Positions 1 to 6,521 of a DNA stretch of 22,580 bases are shown here, piece after piece. The stretch's first letter is position 1; every line of letters begins with the position of its first letter. Under the pieces are notes generated by a model. It saw only the letters and a list, made by a program, of their open reading frames with translations, was not told the origin of the DNA and did no database searches. Position numbers and translations under genes: made by a program. Source of the DNA: a virus; the IMG/VR virus record IMGVR_UViG_3300025769_000920, positions 1-22,580 of that record. One strand, written 5' to 3'.

Positions 1-192
1 ATAACAGAGAGTTTGGGATTGAGTGCTACACATGCAAGCAAAAGGATATTGGACTTAGCCAAGGGAGCGAAGAGTGAGTACGTACAACTTGAGGCAAGCA
101 AGGATATACTAGACAGGGCAGGCTTCAAGGCTCCGGATAAGCACATGCATTTACATGCAGGCGAAATAAAGGTTGCAATTGATTTGTCCTAG
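1..192 (+). CDS. Small terminase subunit-like protein, C-terminal part (5' truncated)
   Basis: Open from base 1 in frame 1 to a TAG at 190-192, giving 63 residues of a C-terminus; the start lies outside the window. The visible part reads as a helical segment containing QLEASKDILDRAGFKAP, then HLHAGEIKVAIDLS. A 'xxAxKxILDRAG' helix followed by a short beta-like tail is what I know from small terminase and similar DNA-recognition proteins of tailed phages. The helix-turn-helix expected at the N-terminus is missing, so it cannot be checked. Position supports the call: it opens the block that leads to the large terminase 1.4 kb downstream. It would recognise the phage DNA and hand it to the packaging motor. 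Other phage DNA-binding proteins share this helix, so the name is probable rather than certain. Confidence 0.6.
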   Translation: MTESLGLSATHASKRILDLAKGAKSEYVQLEASKDILDRAGFKAPDKHMHLHAGEIKVAIDLS

Positions 193-310
193 GGGGGTGG
201 GGGTAAAAAGTTGCAATGGCGACTCGACAACATCACCCATACAAACATTATTTGCTCTCAAGGTTCGTTTGTGCATTGAGCGTGATAACGAGATGAGGGA
301 TAACTAAACT
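193..310 (+). other. Non-coding leader between terS-like gene and small-gene cluster
   Basis: These 118 bases hold no credible gene. They contain a G-rich tract (six Gs, T, five Gs) at 192-203 immediately after the TAG stop. GTTGCAAT occurs at 172-179 and again at 210-217, so it flanks the tract. The first promoter-like motif copy follows, then the leader of the next gene with AGGGA at 296-300 as a weak ribosome binding site. Packaging (pac or cos) sites of tailed phages often lie in or next to the small-terminase gene, so this is a natural place to look for one, but nothing here proves it. Confidence 0.5.
267..279 (+). promoter_or_regulatory. Promoter-like motif, copy 1 (variant)
   Basis: CGTTTGTGCATTG matches the motif ATTTGTGCGTTG with G instead of A at its first base and A instead of G at the ninth. 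It lies 31 bases ahead of the ATG at 311 that starts the small-gene/terminase block. The same motif occurs exactly in three other places ahead of gene blocks. Role as a promoter or operator is inferred from position only. Confidence 0.5.
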
Positions 311-613
311 ATGGCAACACCGGCATGGACACGTAAAGAAGGCAAGAACCCTGAGGGTGGGTTAAACGCAAAGGGTCGAGCTTCTTATAAACAAGGAACA
401 TTAAAGCCACCAGTTAAGAGTGGGGATAATCCTAGACGTGCTTCTTTCTTACAAAGGATGGGAGCAGCTAAAGGGCCTGAGAGAGATAGTAAAGGTAAAC
501 CTACTAGGTTATTATTATCATTAAAGGCTTGGGGTGCGAGTAGCAAAGCAGATGCTATTAAGAAAGGTCGTGCCATTTCAAGGAGAAATAAATCTAAAAA
601 GGAGAAAGCATAA
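311..613 (+). CDS. DUF6321-like small basic protein
   Basis: A 100-residue Lys/Arg-rich protein. The N-terminus PAWTRKEGKNPEGGLNAKGRASY, then a middle part with SFLQRMGAAKGP and SKGKPTRLLLSLKAWG, is the pattern I know from DUF6321, a family common next to the terminase genes of marine phages. No function is established for it as far as I know. No signal peptide or membrane segment is seen; the last 25 residues are almost all Lys, Arg, Ser and Ala. It is the first gene after the copy 1 motif and its TAA overlaps the next ATG (TAATG), so the two are probably co-translated. A nucleic-acid-binding role is plausible from charge only. Confidence 0.75.
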   Translation: MATPAWTRKEGKNPEGGLNAKGRASYKQGTLKPPVKSGDNPRRASFLQRMGAAKGPERDSKGKPTRLLLSLKAWGASSKADAIKKGRAISRRNKSKKEKA

Positions 614-741
614 TGCCTATGGGTAAAGGAACTTATGGTACTACTAAAGGAAGACCACCAAAGAAGAAGAGCATGCTAACTGGTAAGCAGAAGACATTAC
701 CACCTGCTTTACAGAAAAAAATTATGAAGAAGAAAAAGTAG
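613..741 (+). CDS. 42-residue basic protein with AT-hook-like GRPPKKK
   Basis: Starts at the ATG that shares its A with the preceding TAA and ends at TAG 739-741. The protein starts MPMGKGTYGTTKGRPPKKK and ends KKIMKKKK. GRPPKKK resembles the core of an AT-hook, a short peptide that lies in the DNA minor groove, although the usual PRGRP is not complete. Roughly a third of the residues are Lys or Arg. I know similar very short MGKGTYG...GRPPKKK proteins from marine phage genomes, always near structural or packaging genes, without an assigned function. The overlap, the close spacing to the next gene and the conserved form argue that it is real despite its length. Confidence 0.65.
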   Translation: MPMGKGTYGTTKGRPPKKKSMLTGKQKTLPPALQKKIMKKKK

Positions 742-750
742 GAGTTTATT

Positions 751-1020
751 ATGGTAGCAATGAAAGAAGCTATTGAAAAAAGAAAATCTCAAACTAAAAA
801 ATTAAGTTTATTGAATACTCCTTTAAGATCATTAAATGCCTATCTTGCTAACAAAAGAGCTACAAAGAAAGAAGCTGAAGACATAAATAAAATGATAATG
901 AAGGTTGATGATATGGAGCTTGATGGTTTAGAAAGAAAAAGAAAAGAAGAGTTAAGGTCTATTATGCTTAGAGTAAAAAGAAAAATGGCAATGGATAAAA
1001 GACAAGTAAATGGCAGTTAA
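751..1020 (+). CDS. Hypothetical Lys-rich helical protein
   Basis: An 89-residue protein preceded by AGGAG at 741-745, a good ribosome binding site. It is strongly charged and likely to be all alpha-helical: a first helix rich in Lys/Glu, LNTPLRSLNAYLANKRATKKEAEDINKMI in the middle, and a last helix with alternating Arg/Lys and Glu ending in KRKMAMDKRQVNGS. The pattern of hydrophobic residues would suit a short coiled coil. I do not recognise a family. Its 3' end overlaps the next gene by 11 bases in another frame, consistent with membership of the small-gene operon. Confidence 0.6.
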   Translation: MVAMKEAIEKRKSQTKKLSLLNTPLRSLNAYLANKRATKKEAEDINKMIMKVDDMELDGLERKRKEELRSIMLRVKRKMAMDKRQVNGS

Positions 1021-1177
1021 CGAAGCAGGCAACTATACTAAACCTACTATGAGGAAAGCTATCTTTCGCAGGATCAAAGCCAGTGGTAAGGGTGGTAAAC
1101 CCGGACAATGGTCTGCTCGTAAAGCACAGATGCTTGCCAAACAATACAAAGCTAAAGGGGGAGGTTATACTTCTTAA
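1010..1177 (+). CDS. DUF5872-like 55-residue protein (GGKPGQWSARKAQ motif)
   Basis: Starts at ATG 1010-1012 inside the end of the previous gene and ends with TAA 1175-1177, whose last base starts the next ATG. The protein contains YTKPTMRKAIFRRIKAS, then GGKPGQWSARKAQMLAKQYK, then GGGYTS. The GGxPGQWSARKAQ...YxxxGGGY signature matches small proteins annotated as DUF5872 and turns up in many phages and some bacterial and viral genomes. The function is unknown to me. Overlaps on both sides and the recognisable signature make it a real gene. Confidence 0.7.
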   Translation: MAVNEAGNYTKPTMRKAIFRRIKASGKGGKPGQWSARKAQMLAKQYKAKGGGYTS

Positions 1178-1437
1178 TGGCTTTATCTAAATCACAAAGG
1201 TCGCTCCGTGCATGGACAAAACAAAAGTGGAGAACGAAATCAGGTAAACCTAGTACACAAGGGTCAAAGGCAACCGGTGAACGTTATCTACCTGAGAAAG
1301 CAATTAAAGCTTTATCTTCCTCTGAATACGCAGCCTCTACGGCTCTTAAACGAAAAGCAATTAGAGCAGGTAAACAAGTATCTAAACAGCCCAAAAAGAT
1401 TGCAAGCAAAACGAGAAGTTATCGATCTTATTCATAG
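1177..1437 (+). CDS. Conserved small basic marine-phage protein
   Basis: An 86-residue, Lys/Arg/Ser-rich protein. The N-terminus LSKSQRSLRAWTKQKWRTKSGKPSTQ, the centre GERYLPEKAIKALSSSEYAA and the C-terminal SKQPKKIASKTRSYR are features I recognise from proteins lying directly upstream of terL in marine podoviruses; no function has been assigned that I know of. It overlaps the previous TAA by one base (TAATG), so translation is probably coupled. A different reading frame across the same bases (1208-1450) lacks both the overlap and the family resemblance and was left out. A role in DNA binding or packaging is only a guess from charge and location. Confidence 0.7.
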   Translation: MALSKSQRSLRAWTKQKWRTKSGKPSTQGSKATGERYLPEKAIKALSSSEYAASTALKRKAIRAGKQVSKQPKKIASKTRSYRSYS

Positions 1438-1446
1438 GATTACCAA

Positions 1447-1641
1447 ATGAGTTTTTTACATACTCTTAAGAAAGAAGAAAGAGATATACTTCGTGTAGTT
1501 GTTAAGAACGTACACTTCAAACATTACCCGGAACAGTTCTGCACAGATTATGAAGCAGACAAAATGATTGCAGCCATTGCACCTGAGGTGGTAGAAAAAC
1601 TAATGAAAGTTGGCAAGGATATGAAAGTTGACCAACTTTAA
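1447..1641 (+). CDS. Hypothetical 64-residue protein upstream of terL
   Basis: Unlike its neighbours this small protein is not strongly basic. It contains EERDILRVVVKNVHFKHYPEQ, CTDYEADKMIAAIAPEVVEKLMKVG. Similar 'KEERDxLxVVVxNVxFKHYP...CTDxEADKxI...PEVVEKLLK' proteins appear before the large terminase in marine phages I have seen, with no known role. Its end overlaps the terL start by 14 bases, so it is probably translated together with terL. The length, position and mainly helical form would also fit a small terminase-associated factor, but nothing in the sequence shows this. Confidence 0.65.
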   Translation: MSFLHTLKKEERDILRVVVKNVHFKHYPEQFCTDYEADKMIAAIAPEVVEKLMKVGKDMKVDQL

Positions 1642-3148
1642 ATACAAACCTGATGGTGAAGTTTGCAAAAATTTTATGAAGGATGATACCTTTTTTCGTG
1701 GTATTAGAGGGCCAGTAGGGTCAGGTAAATCAGTAGCTTGTTCTGTAGAAGTATTCAGAAGGGCGTTAATGCAGGAGAAATCACCGGATGGCAAAAGGAA
1801 AAGTCGTTGGGCTATCATCAGAAACACAAATCCTCAGCTTCGCACTACCACGATTAAGACTTGGTTGGACTGGTTTCCGGAAGAAGATTGGGGTAGGTTT
1901 TCTTGGTCAGTTCCATATACGCACAAGATATCCAAGAGTGACTTGGAGTTGGAAGTTATATTCCTTGCACTCGACAGACCTGAAGACGTAAAGAAACTTC
2001 TTTCATTAGAACTTACTGGCATATGGATTAATGAGGCTAGGGAAATACCCAAGTCAATTATTGATGCATGTACTATGCGTGTGGGTAGATATCCATCTAT
2101 GAGAGATGGAGGGCCAACATGGACTGGTGTGATTGCAGATACTAACGCACCTGAAGAAGATCACTGGTGGCCAATCATGGCAGGAGAAGTTCCTGTGCCT
2201 GATCATATAAGTTCTGAGGAATCTAGGATGCTAGTGAAACCTGATAACTGGAAGTTCTATACACAACCATCAGCTATGATAGAGGAAAAAGATAATGATG
2301 GATTGGTTTCAAAATATAATCCTAATCCGTTAGCTGAAAACAAAAAGAATATGATGCCAAGCTATTATCCTAACTTGATACAAGGTAAGACTAAGAGTTG
2401 GATAGATGTTTATGTAATGAATAGGCTTGGGCATATACAAGATGGTAAACCAGTATACAATATGTTTAGAGCCGATGTGCATGTTGCTAAAGAAGAAATA
2501 CCTGTCGCTGATGGTATGCCTTTATTTATTGGATTAGATTTTGGCTTAACCCCTGCAGCAGTCTTTGGTCAAAAGGTCAGAGGTCGTTGGCTTATATTAC
2601 AGGAGATAGTTGCCTTTGATATGGGCATAGTTAGATTTGCTGAGTTACTAAGAGCAGAGATAGCAACACGTTACGCTAACTGCGATGTAAATATATTTGG
2701 TGATCCGGCAGGAGACTTTAGGGCACAGACAGATGAGTCTACACCATTTCAAATATTGAGAGGTGCAGGACTTCAAGCTAGACCAACACATAGTAATGAT
2801 GTAGCGTTAAGACTGGAATCTGTGTCAGGTCCATTGCAACGTATGGTTGATGGTCAGTCAGGTGTGTTGATAGATTATAGATGTAAAGAATTGATTAAAG
2901 GTTTTGAAGGTGGCTATCACTATAGAAGAATGCAAGTATCAGGAGAAAGGTATGAGGACAAACCATCTAAGGATAGGTTCTCACATATACATGATGCATT
3001 GCAGTATCTTATGTTAGGGTCAGGAGAAGGCAGACAAGTGATGGGTCAGTTCAAAACTCTCAAAGCATTTAATGCTAGGAAAGAATTTGATGTATTTACA
3101 AGACAACCTAAACAACAAAGACGACAAGGTCTTTGGTCTAGGTTATAA
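1628..3148 (+). CDS. terL: Large terminase subunit (packaging ATPase and nuclease)
   Basis: The 506-residue protein pumps DNA into the prohead and cuts it. The N-terminal ATPase has a Walker A motif GPVGSGKS at residues 28-35 and a Walker B segment GIWINEA at 131-137, with E136 as the likely catalytic Glu. The C-terminal RNase H-like nuclease shows D304 in GLDFGLTP, D359 and D363 in FGDPAGD, and D456 in SHIHDAL, the usual acidic set. The start chosen is TTG at 1628: the residues it adds (FKYKPDGEVCKNFM) look like family sequence and AAGGA lies a few bases upstream at 1616-1620. The alternative is ATG at 1676 (residue 17), which would begin just before the Walker A strand. Overlaps the previous gene by 14 bases. 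Function is secure. Confidence 0.96.
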   Translation: MTNFKYKPDGEVCKNFMKDDTFFRGIRGPVGSGKSVACSVEVFRRALMQEKSPDGKRKSRWAIIRNTNPQLRTTTIKTWLDWFPEEDWGRFSWSVPYTHKISKSDLELEVIFLALDRPEDVKKLLSLELTGIWINEAREIPKSIIDACTMRVGRYPSMRDGGPTWTGVIADTNAPEEDHWWPIMAGEVPVPDHISSEESRMLVKPDNWKFYTQPSAMIEEKDNDGLVSKYNPNPLAENKKNMMPSYYPNLIQGKTKSWIDVYVMNRLGHIQDGKPVYNMFRADVHVAKEEIPVADGMPLFIGLDFGLTPAAVFGQKVRGRWLILQEIVAFDMGIVRFAELLRAEIATRYANCDVNIFGDPAGDFRAQTDESTPFQILRGAGLQARPTHSNDVALRLESVSGPLQRMVDGQSGVLIDYRCKELIKGFEGGYHYRRMQVSGERYEDKPSKDRFSHIHDALQYLMLGSGEGRQVMGQFKTLKAFNARKEFDVFTRQPKQQRRQGLWSRL

Positions 3149-3150
3149 CA

Positions 3151-3161
3151 TTTGTGCGTTG
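3151..3161 (+). promoter_or_regulatory. Promoter-like motif, copy 2
   Basis: TTTGTGCGTTG begins two bases after the terL stop, and with the preceding A it is an exact ATTTGTGCGTTG at 3150-3161. It lies in the 59-base gap ahead of the portal block, 46 bases from the next ATG. An AT-rich inverted repeat (TATTAA, T, TTAATA) follows at about 3165-3179. Same motif as at 267, 6365 and 17969. Confidence 0.6.
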
Positions 3162-3207
3162 TGTATTATTAATTTAATATGTATGCGTTAAAGAAAAGGA
3201 GATTCAT

Positions 3208-3423
3208 ATGTGTTTACCCGGTGGTGGATCAAGAACACCTGCACCCGATCCTGAATTAGAAAAAGAAAGAGAATCCGAAAAGGCTAAAGAGCAGGTTAAG
3301 ACTGCTGAAATGAAGCAAGAAGCTTTAGAAGAAACTGTTTCAAGAAGACGTAAAGGTACAGGTAGAAGATCATTGTTGTCTGGTTCAGGTGGTGGTGTAG
3401 GTTTTTATAACAGGTATTCATAA
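3208..3423 (+). CDS. Small head-module protein (MCLPGGGS...GGGVGFYNRYS)
   Basis: A 71-residue protein with a strong ribosome binding site AAGGAGA at 3196-3202. The N-terminus MCLPGGGSRTPAPDPELEKERE is followed by a charged helix (about residues 17-47) and a C-terminus RRKGTGRRSLLSGSGGGVGFYN. The same form, with Met-Cys-Leu-Pro at the start and a Gly-rich GFY end, is found between terL and portal in marine podoviruses. The location is comparable to small T7 head-assembly proteins, and a minor virion or assembly role is reasonable but unproved. The Cys at position 2 has no preceding signal peptide, so it is not a classic lipoprotein. The TAA overlaps the portal ATG (TAATG). Confidence 0.65.
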   Translation: MCLPGGGSRTPAPDPELEKERESEKAKEQVKTAEMKQEALEETVSRRRKGTGRRSLLSGSGGGVGFYNRYS

Positions 3424-4973
3424 TGCATGATATAGCTCAAAGCTACATGGCTAAATATGAAAAAGCCAAAACAATCAGACGTGAGTTTGAAGAACTCTAC
3501 GATGAAATCTTTGAGTATTGTTTACCACAAAGACAGGGGTTCAAGAACTATACCCCCGGTCAAAGACGTGATGATCGTATATTTGATGAGACTGCTGTAG
3601 TTGGTGTACAAGAATTTGCATCAAGATTGCAAGCAGGATTAGTTCCTAACTTTGCTAGATGGGCAGACTTTGTTGCCGGTGGAGAAGTTCCTGTTGAAGA
3701 AGCAGATGAGATTAACAATAAGCTAGATGAGGTTACGGAATATGTATTTGAAATATTACAGACATCTAACTTTGCACAAGAGATACATGAATGTTTTATA
3801 GACCTTGCTCTTGGTACTGCTGTACTTGCTGTTACTGAAGGTGATGCTGTAAACCCAATACGTTTTCATTCTATTCCATTGCCACATGTTGTGTTGGATA
3901 CAGGGCCTGATGGAAGAATTGATCATGTTTATAGGGAAAGAGATTTAAAGTTTAGTGACTTACCTATTGCATATCCAAGAGGTTCTTTTACTGAACAAAC
4001 ATTAGATAAGATACAAAAGTATCCTGATAGCAAATGCAAGATACTAGAAGTATCATGCAAGCTTTATGACAAACCAAATGAAGAACGCTATAGCTATATG
4101 GTTATAGAGATGGGTGACAAGAAGCTTATACTAAATGAAGAGTATAATGGCATAGGCTCTAATCCTTTTATTGCTTTTAGATGGAGCAAAGCAAGTGGTG
4201 AGGTTTATGGCAGAGGCCCTGCTGTTAATGCATTAAGTGCTATCAAGAGTGCTAACCTTACAATAGAGTTGGTGTTAGAGAATGCACAGATGGCAATATC
4301 AGGCATCTATCAAATGGATGATGATGGTGTTATTAACGTAGATACAATTAACTTAGTGCCGGGAACTGTAATTCCTAAAGCACCTAACTCACAAGGACTA
4401 CAGCCTATAAGGGCAGCAGGCAACTTTGATGTTGCTAACTTGGTTCTTAATGATATGAGAAATAATATTAAGCGTGCTTTGTATAATGATATGCTTGGTG
4501 ATCCTAACAAGACACCTGCTTCAGCAACTGAAGTTGCAGAACGTATGGCTGATCTATCAAGAAAGATAGGTTCAGCATTTGGTAGATTGCAGGCTGAGAT
4601 GGTACAGCCAGTATTACAGCGAGTAATATACTTGCTAACTAAGCAAGGCAGGATAGAAATACCAACTGTTAATGGCAGGCAAGTTAAGATTAAAAGCGTT
4701 TCCCCACTGGCACAAGCACAATCAAATCAAGACATTGTGTCTCTAGATAGATTCTTAGAAATGGTCGCAGGGCGTTTTGGTCCTGAGGTGATTAACCTCC
4801 TAGTCTCCTCAGAAGAAACAGCAATCTATCTAGCCAAGAAATTTGGTGTGCCAGACCAGTTGATCCGTGATGTTGGTGAGAGACAACGCATGGTACAGAT
4901 GGCACAACAGATGCAACAACAAACAGGAATAGACCCGAATGCAAACCCAAACATCCAAGCACTTGGGGGTTGA
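3423..4973 (+). CDS. Portal (head-tail connector) protein
   Basis: A 516-residue protein close in length to T7 gp8 (536). It forms the dodecameric ring at one head vertex through which DNA passes. The N-terminus has the typical helix and loop with ELYDEIFEYCLPQRQGF and LQAGLVPNFARWADF. The central part has RWSKASGEVYGRGPA (YGRGP at about 262-266), and the stem/crown part has TPASATEVAERM (SATEV at 367-371), both characteristic of the T7-type head-tail connector family. The C-terminus ends in a Gln/Met-rich tail (MVQMAQQMQQQTG), common in portals. It starts by TAATG coupling to the 71-residue gene, and the Bbp19-like gene starts inside its 3' end. The assignment is secure. Confidence 0.93.
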   Translation: MHDIAQSYMAKYEKAKTIRREFEELYDEIFEYCLPQRQGFKNYTPGQRRDDRIFDETAVVGVQEFASRLQAGLVPNFARWADFVAGGEVPVEEADEINNKLDEVTEYVFEILQTSNFAQEIHECFIDLALGTAVLAVTEGDAVNPIRFHSIPLPHVVLDTGPDGRIDHVYRERDLKFSDLPIAYPRGSFTEQTLDKIQKYPDSKCKILEVSCKLYDKPNEERYSYMVIEMGDKKLILNEEYNGIGSNPFIAFRWSKASGEVYGRGPAVNALSAIKSANLTIELVLENAQMAISGIYQMDDDGVINVDTINLVPGTVIPKAPNSQGLQPIRAAGNFDVANLVLNDMRNNIKRALYNDMLGDPNKTPASATEVAERMADLSRKIGSAFGRLQAEMVQPVLQRVIYLLTKQGRIEIPTVNGRQVKIKSVSPLAQAQSNQDIVSLDRFLEMVAGRFGPEVINLLVSSEETAIYLAKKFGVPDQLIRDVGERQRMVQMAQQMQQQTGIDPNANPNIQALGG

Positions 4974-5226
4974 TGGATACCCTCGCTCCAAAAACAATGA
5001 TGAAAAAATATCTTTAGATTTAGCCAGTACATTCAATACTCCCAGTGGACTGGCTACTTTACAATATCTTAAGTCTATAACAATAGAAGCTATAACAGGA
5101 GCTAATATAAGTTCTGAAGAGTTACGGCATCTTGAAGGACAAAGATATCTAGTGGCATTGATTGCCAAACGAGTTCAACATGCAGAGAGGATAAATCATG
5201 GAAGAAACATCAGCAACACCAAATGA
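4939..5226 (+). CDS. Bbp19-like phage protein
   Basis: A 95-residue protein. The core LASTFNTPSGLATLQYLKS (residues 28-46) and EELRHLEGQRYLVALIAKRV (61-80) fit the pattern of the Bbp19-type phage domain, in which 'F.tp.G...L..L' is followed by '..EGqR.vv..I'. These lie between portal and scaffold genes in many podoviruses; their exact role is not known to me. The ATG at 4939 overlaps the portal gene by 35 bases and has AGGA at 4925-4928; no better start exists before the conserved core. The end overlaps the scaffold gene by 29 bases. The first 25 residues may not be conserved because they are read in a second frame of the portal gene. Confidence 0.65.
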   Translation: MQTQTSKHLGVDGYPRSKNNDEKISLDLASTFNTPSGLATLQYLKSITIEAITGANISSEELRHLEGQRYLVALIAKRVQHAERINHGRNISNTK

Positions 5227-5923
5227 AACTACTGAAGCTCCAGTAGAACAAACTACGGAATCTGTTCAGGCTGAAAGACCTGAGTGGCTACCTGAAAAGT
5301 TTCAGACACCTGAAGACTTGCGTAAATCATATGACGAACTTTCAAGTAAGCTTGGTAAGGGTGAGGAAGAATTACGTGATAAACTATTACAGGAAATGGA
5401 AACAGAAGCATTTTCAAGTAGACCTGATGCAGTTGGTGATTATGTATTACCTGAAGTTATAGATGAGCAAGCTGCTGTAGATAATGAGTTGCTTGACTGG
5501 TGGTCTAACTATTCATGGGAAAATGGATTAAGCCAAGAAGAGTTTGCAGAAGGCATAGAGAAATATGCTACAGCTATTATGGGTCAGCAACCTGATCTTG
5601 AAGCTGTGCAAAAAGAACTTGGTGATAATGCTAATGAAAGAGTTGAGGCTGTTCAATTGTGGATGAATAAGTTCTTTCCTGATCCTGCAATGCAAGAAGC
5701 CGTTGCAGAACTAGGTGCAAGTTCAGCAGGCATTAAAGCTTTGGAGCATATTATAGAGCAAACAAAATCATCCAATGTAGCAGGTCAAGGAACAATTGCA
5801 GGCCAAGTTACCAAAGAAGATGTAGAAGCTAAGATGAAAGACCCAAGATACTGGCAACAGGGTAGACGTGATCCGGCATTCGTACAGGAGGTCAATAATG
5901 AATGGAAGCGTCTTTACGGGTGA
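5198..5923 (+). CDS. Capsid assembly scaffolding protein
   Basis: A 241-residue, very acidic, Glu/Gln-rich protein, mostly helical, with no Cys. It starts MEETSATPNETTEAPVEQ, carries RPEWLPEKFQTPEDLRKSYDELSSKLG (the 'P.WLPeKF.tpEdL.kaY.eL' motif at about residues 27-53 is typical of T7 gp9-like scaffolds), and ends with a basic-aromatic segment NEWKRLYG that could bind the capsid protein. It guides assembly of the prohead and leaves before DNA fills it. Placement between the portal and capsid genes is as in T7. AGAGGA at 5185-5190 is the ribosome binding site. The 3' end overlaps the next gene by 26 bases. Confidence 0.88.
   Translation: MEETSATPNETTEAPVEQTTESVQAERPEWLPEKFQTPEDLRKSYDELSSKLGKGEEELRDKLLQEMETEAFSSRPDAVGDYVLPEVIDEQAAVDNELLDWWSNYSWENGLSQEEFAEGIEKYATAIMGQQPDLEAVQKELGDNANERVEAVQLWMNKFFPDPAMQEAVAELGASSAGIKALEHIIEQTKSSNVAGQGTIAGQVTKEDVEAKMKDPRYWQQGRRDPAFVQEVNNEWKRLYG
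5886..5892 (+). promoter_or_regulatory. Strong Shine-Dalgarno deciding the start at 5898
   Basis: AGGAGGT lies five bases ahead of ATG 5898, inside the end of the scaffold gene. This favours ATG 5898 over the in-frame ATG at 5868, which has no such site and would lengthen the overlap. Confidence 0.75.
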
Positions 5924-6431
5924 AGGTGATTATGGCATTGCTGAAATAATTAAAAGCAGGCCAAGTCATGCAGAAAAGCTTCAACATAATTTAAGGGATA
6001 CTGATTTACGAGAATGTTTAATTGCAGGTGTGTCTCCGTGGCGAGCATTAATGCAATCATTACAAGTAGATACAGCAGAAACTTATACTGTTTTGTTAAA
6101 AGAAGAACCGGTTATGATGTTTGGTGTTGTGCCACAGCATGATTTGGTAGCAAGAATTTGGATGCTATGCAGTCCTGTAGTAGAGCAATATCCAAAAACA
6201 TTTGTCAAATTGTCACCATCTATTGTAGATTACTTTCAAAATAAATATTTTTTATTGGAAAACGTATGCCCAATAGATCATTACAAGACTTTAAGTTGGT
6301 TGGAATATCTTGGTTTTGGCTTTTTACCATCTGCTATTTCTAGTAATGGTTATCACGTTTTACGATTTGTGCGTTGTCAAAACCTTTATTATATGCAATC
6401 CCTTGAAGATACACGGCCTGTAATAAGCTGA
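5898..6431 (+). CDS. T7 gp13-like internal virion protein (DUF2833, GNAT-like)
   Basis: A 177-residue protein from the ATG supported by AGGAGGT. The middle part has EEPVMMFGVVPQHDLVARIWMLCSP and the C-terminal third has HYKTLSWLEYLGFGFLP. The order 'p.a.fGv....iWmL...(i)...y...F...s...(v)...y..L.N.v...h..tl.WLeylGF' is that of the gp13/DUF2833 family, which has an acetyltransferase-like (GNAT) fold. T7 gp13 is needed to make infectious particles. No catalytic activity can be claimed. In T7 this gene follows the tail-tube genes; here it lies between scaffold and capsid. The copy 3 promoter-like motif is inside its coding sequence near the end (encoding FVRCQ). Confidence 0.72.
   Translation: MNGSVFTGEGDYGIAEIIKSRPSHAEKLQHNLRDTDLRECLIAGVSPWRALMQSLQVDTAETYTVLLKEEPVMMFGVVPQHDLVARIWMLCSPVVEQYPKTFVKLSPSIVDYFQNKYFLLENVCPIDHYKTLSWLEYLGFGFLPSAISSNGYHVLRFVRCQNLYYMQSLEDTRPVIS
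6365..6376 (+). promoter_or_regulatory. Promoter-like motif, copy 3 (inside coding sequence)
   Basis: Exact ATTTGTGCGTTG within the last 70 bases of the gp13-like gene, 145 bases ahead of the capsid start codon. It would serve the capsid, tail and ejection block. Because it is also coding, one copy alone could be chance; the identity with the copies at 3150 and 17969 makes a site likely. Confidence 0.5.
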
Positions 6432-6521
6432 CAGCCCTAACGGATAACTGGATGAAGCCGAAAACAGACAACCGATAGCAACCTAAACAACAAACTGCAA
6501 TGAGCAGGGAAAGGACTAATA
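6432..6521 (+). other. 90-base leader of the capsid gene
   Basis: Non-coding. It ends with GGGAAAGGA at about 6507-6515 as the ribosome binding site, six bases from the ATG. GGATAACT at 6442-6449 also occurs in the leader at 298-305. There is no tRNA-like fold and no clear terminator. A long untranslated leader on the most highly expressed gene fits transcription starting upstream at the copy 3 motif. Confidence 0.45.

Noticed and set aside
190-279. Readthrough of the small-terminase-like TAG into an open stretch of 28 codons (GGGGKKLQWR...)
   Set aside because: The extension is short and has no recognisable sequence. Its Gly run comes from the G tract, and an open stretch of this size after a stop is common by chance.
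1208-1450. An 80-codon frame overlapping the 86-residue gene at 1177
   Set aside because: The 1177 frame has the TAATG overlap and looks like a conserved family, while this frame has no start signal and no family likeness.
5868-5897. An earlier ATG for the gp13-like gene
   Set aside because: No ribosome binding site lies ahead of it, whereas ATG 5898 has AGGAGGT five bases upstream. The extra ten residues are read from the scaffold gene in another frame.
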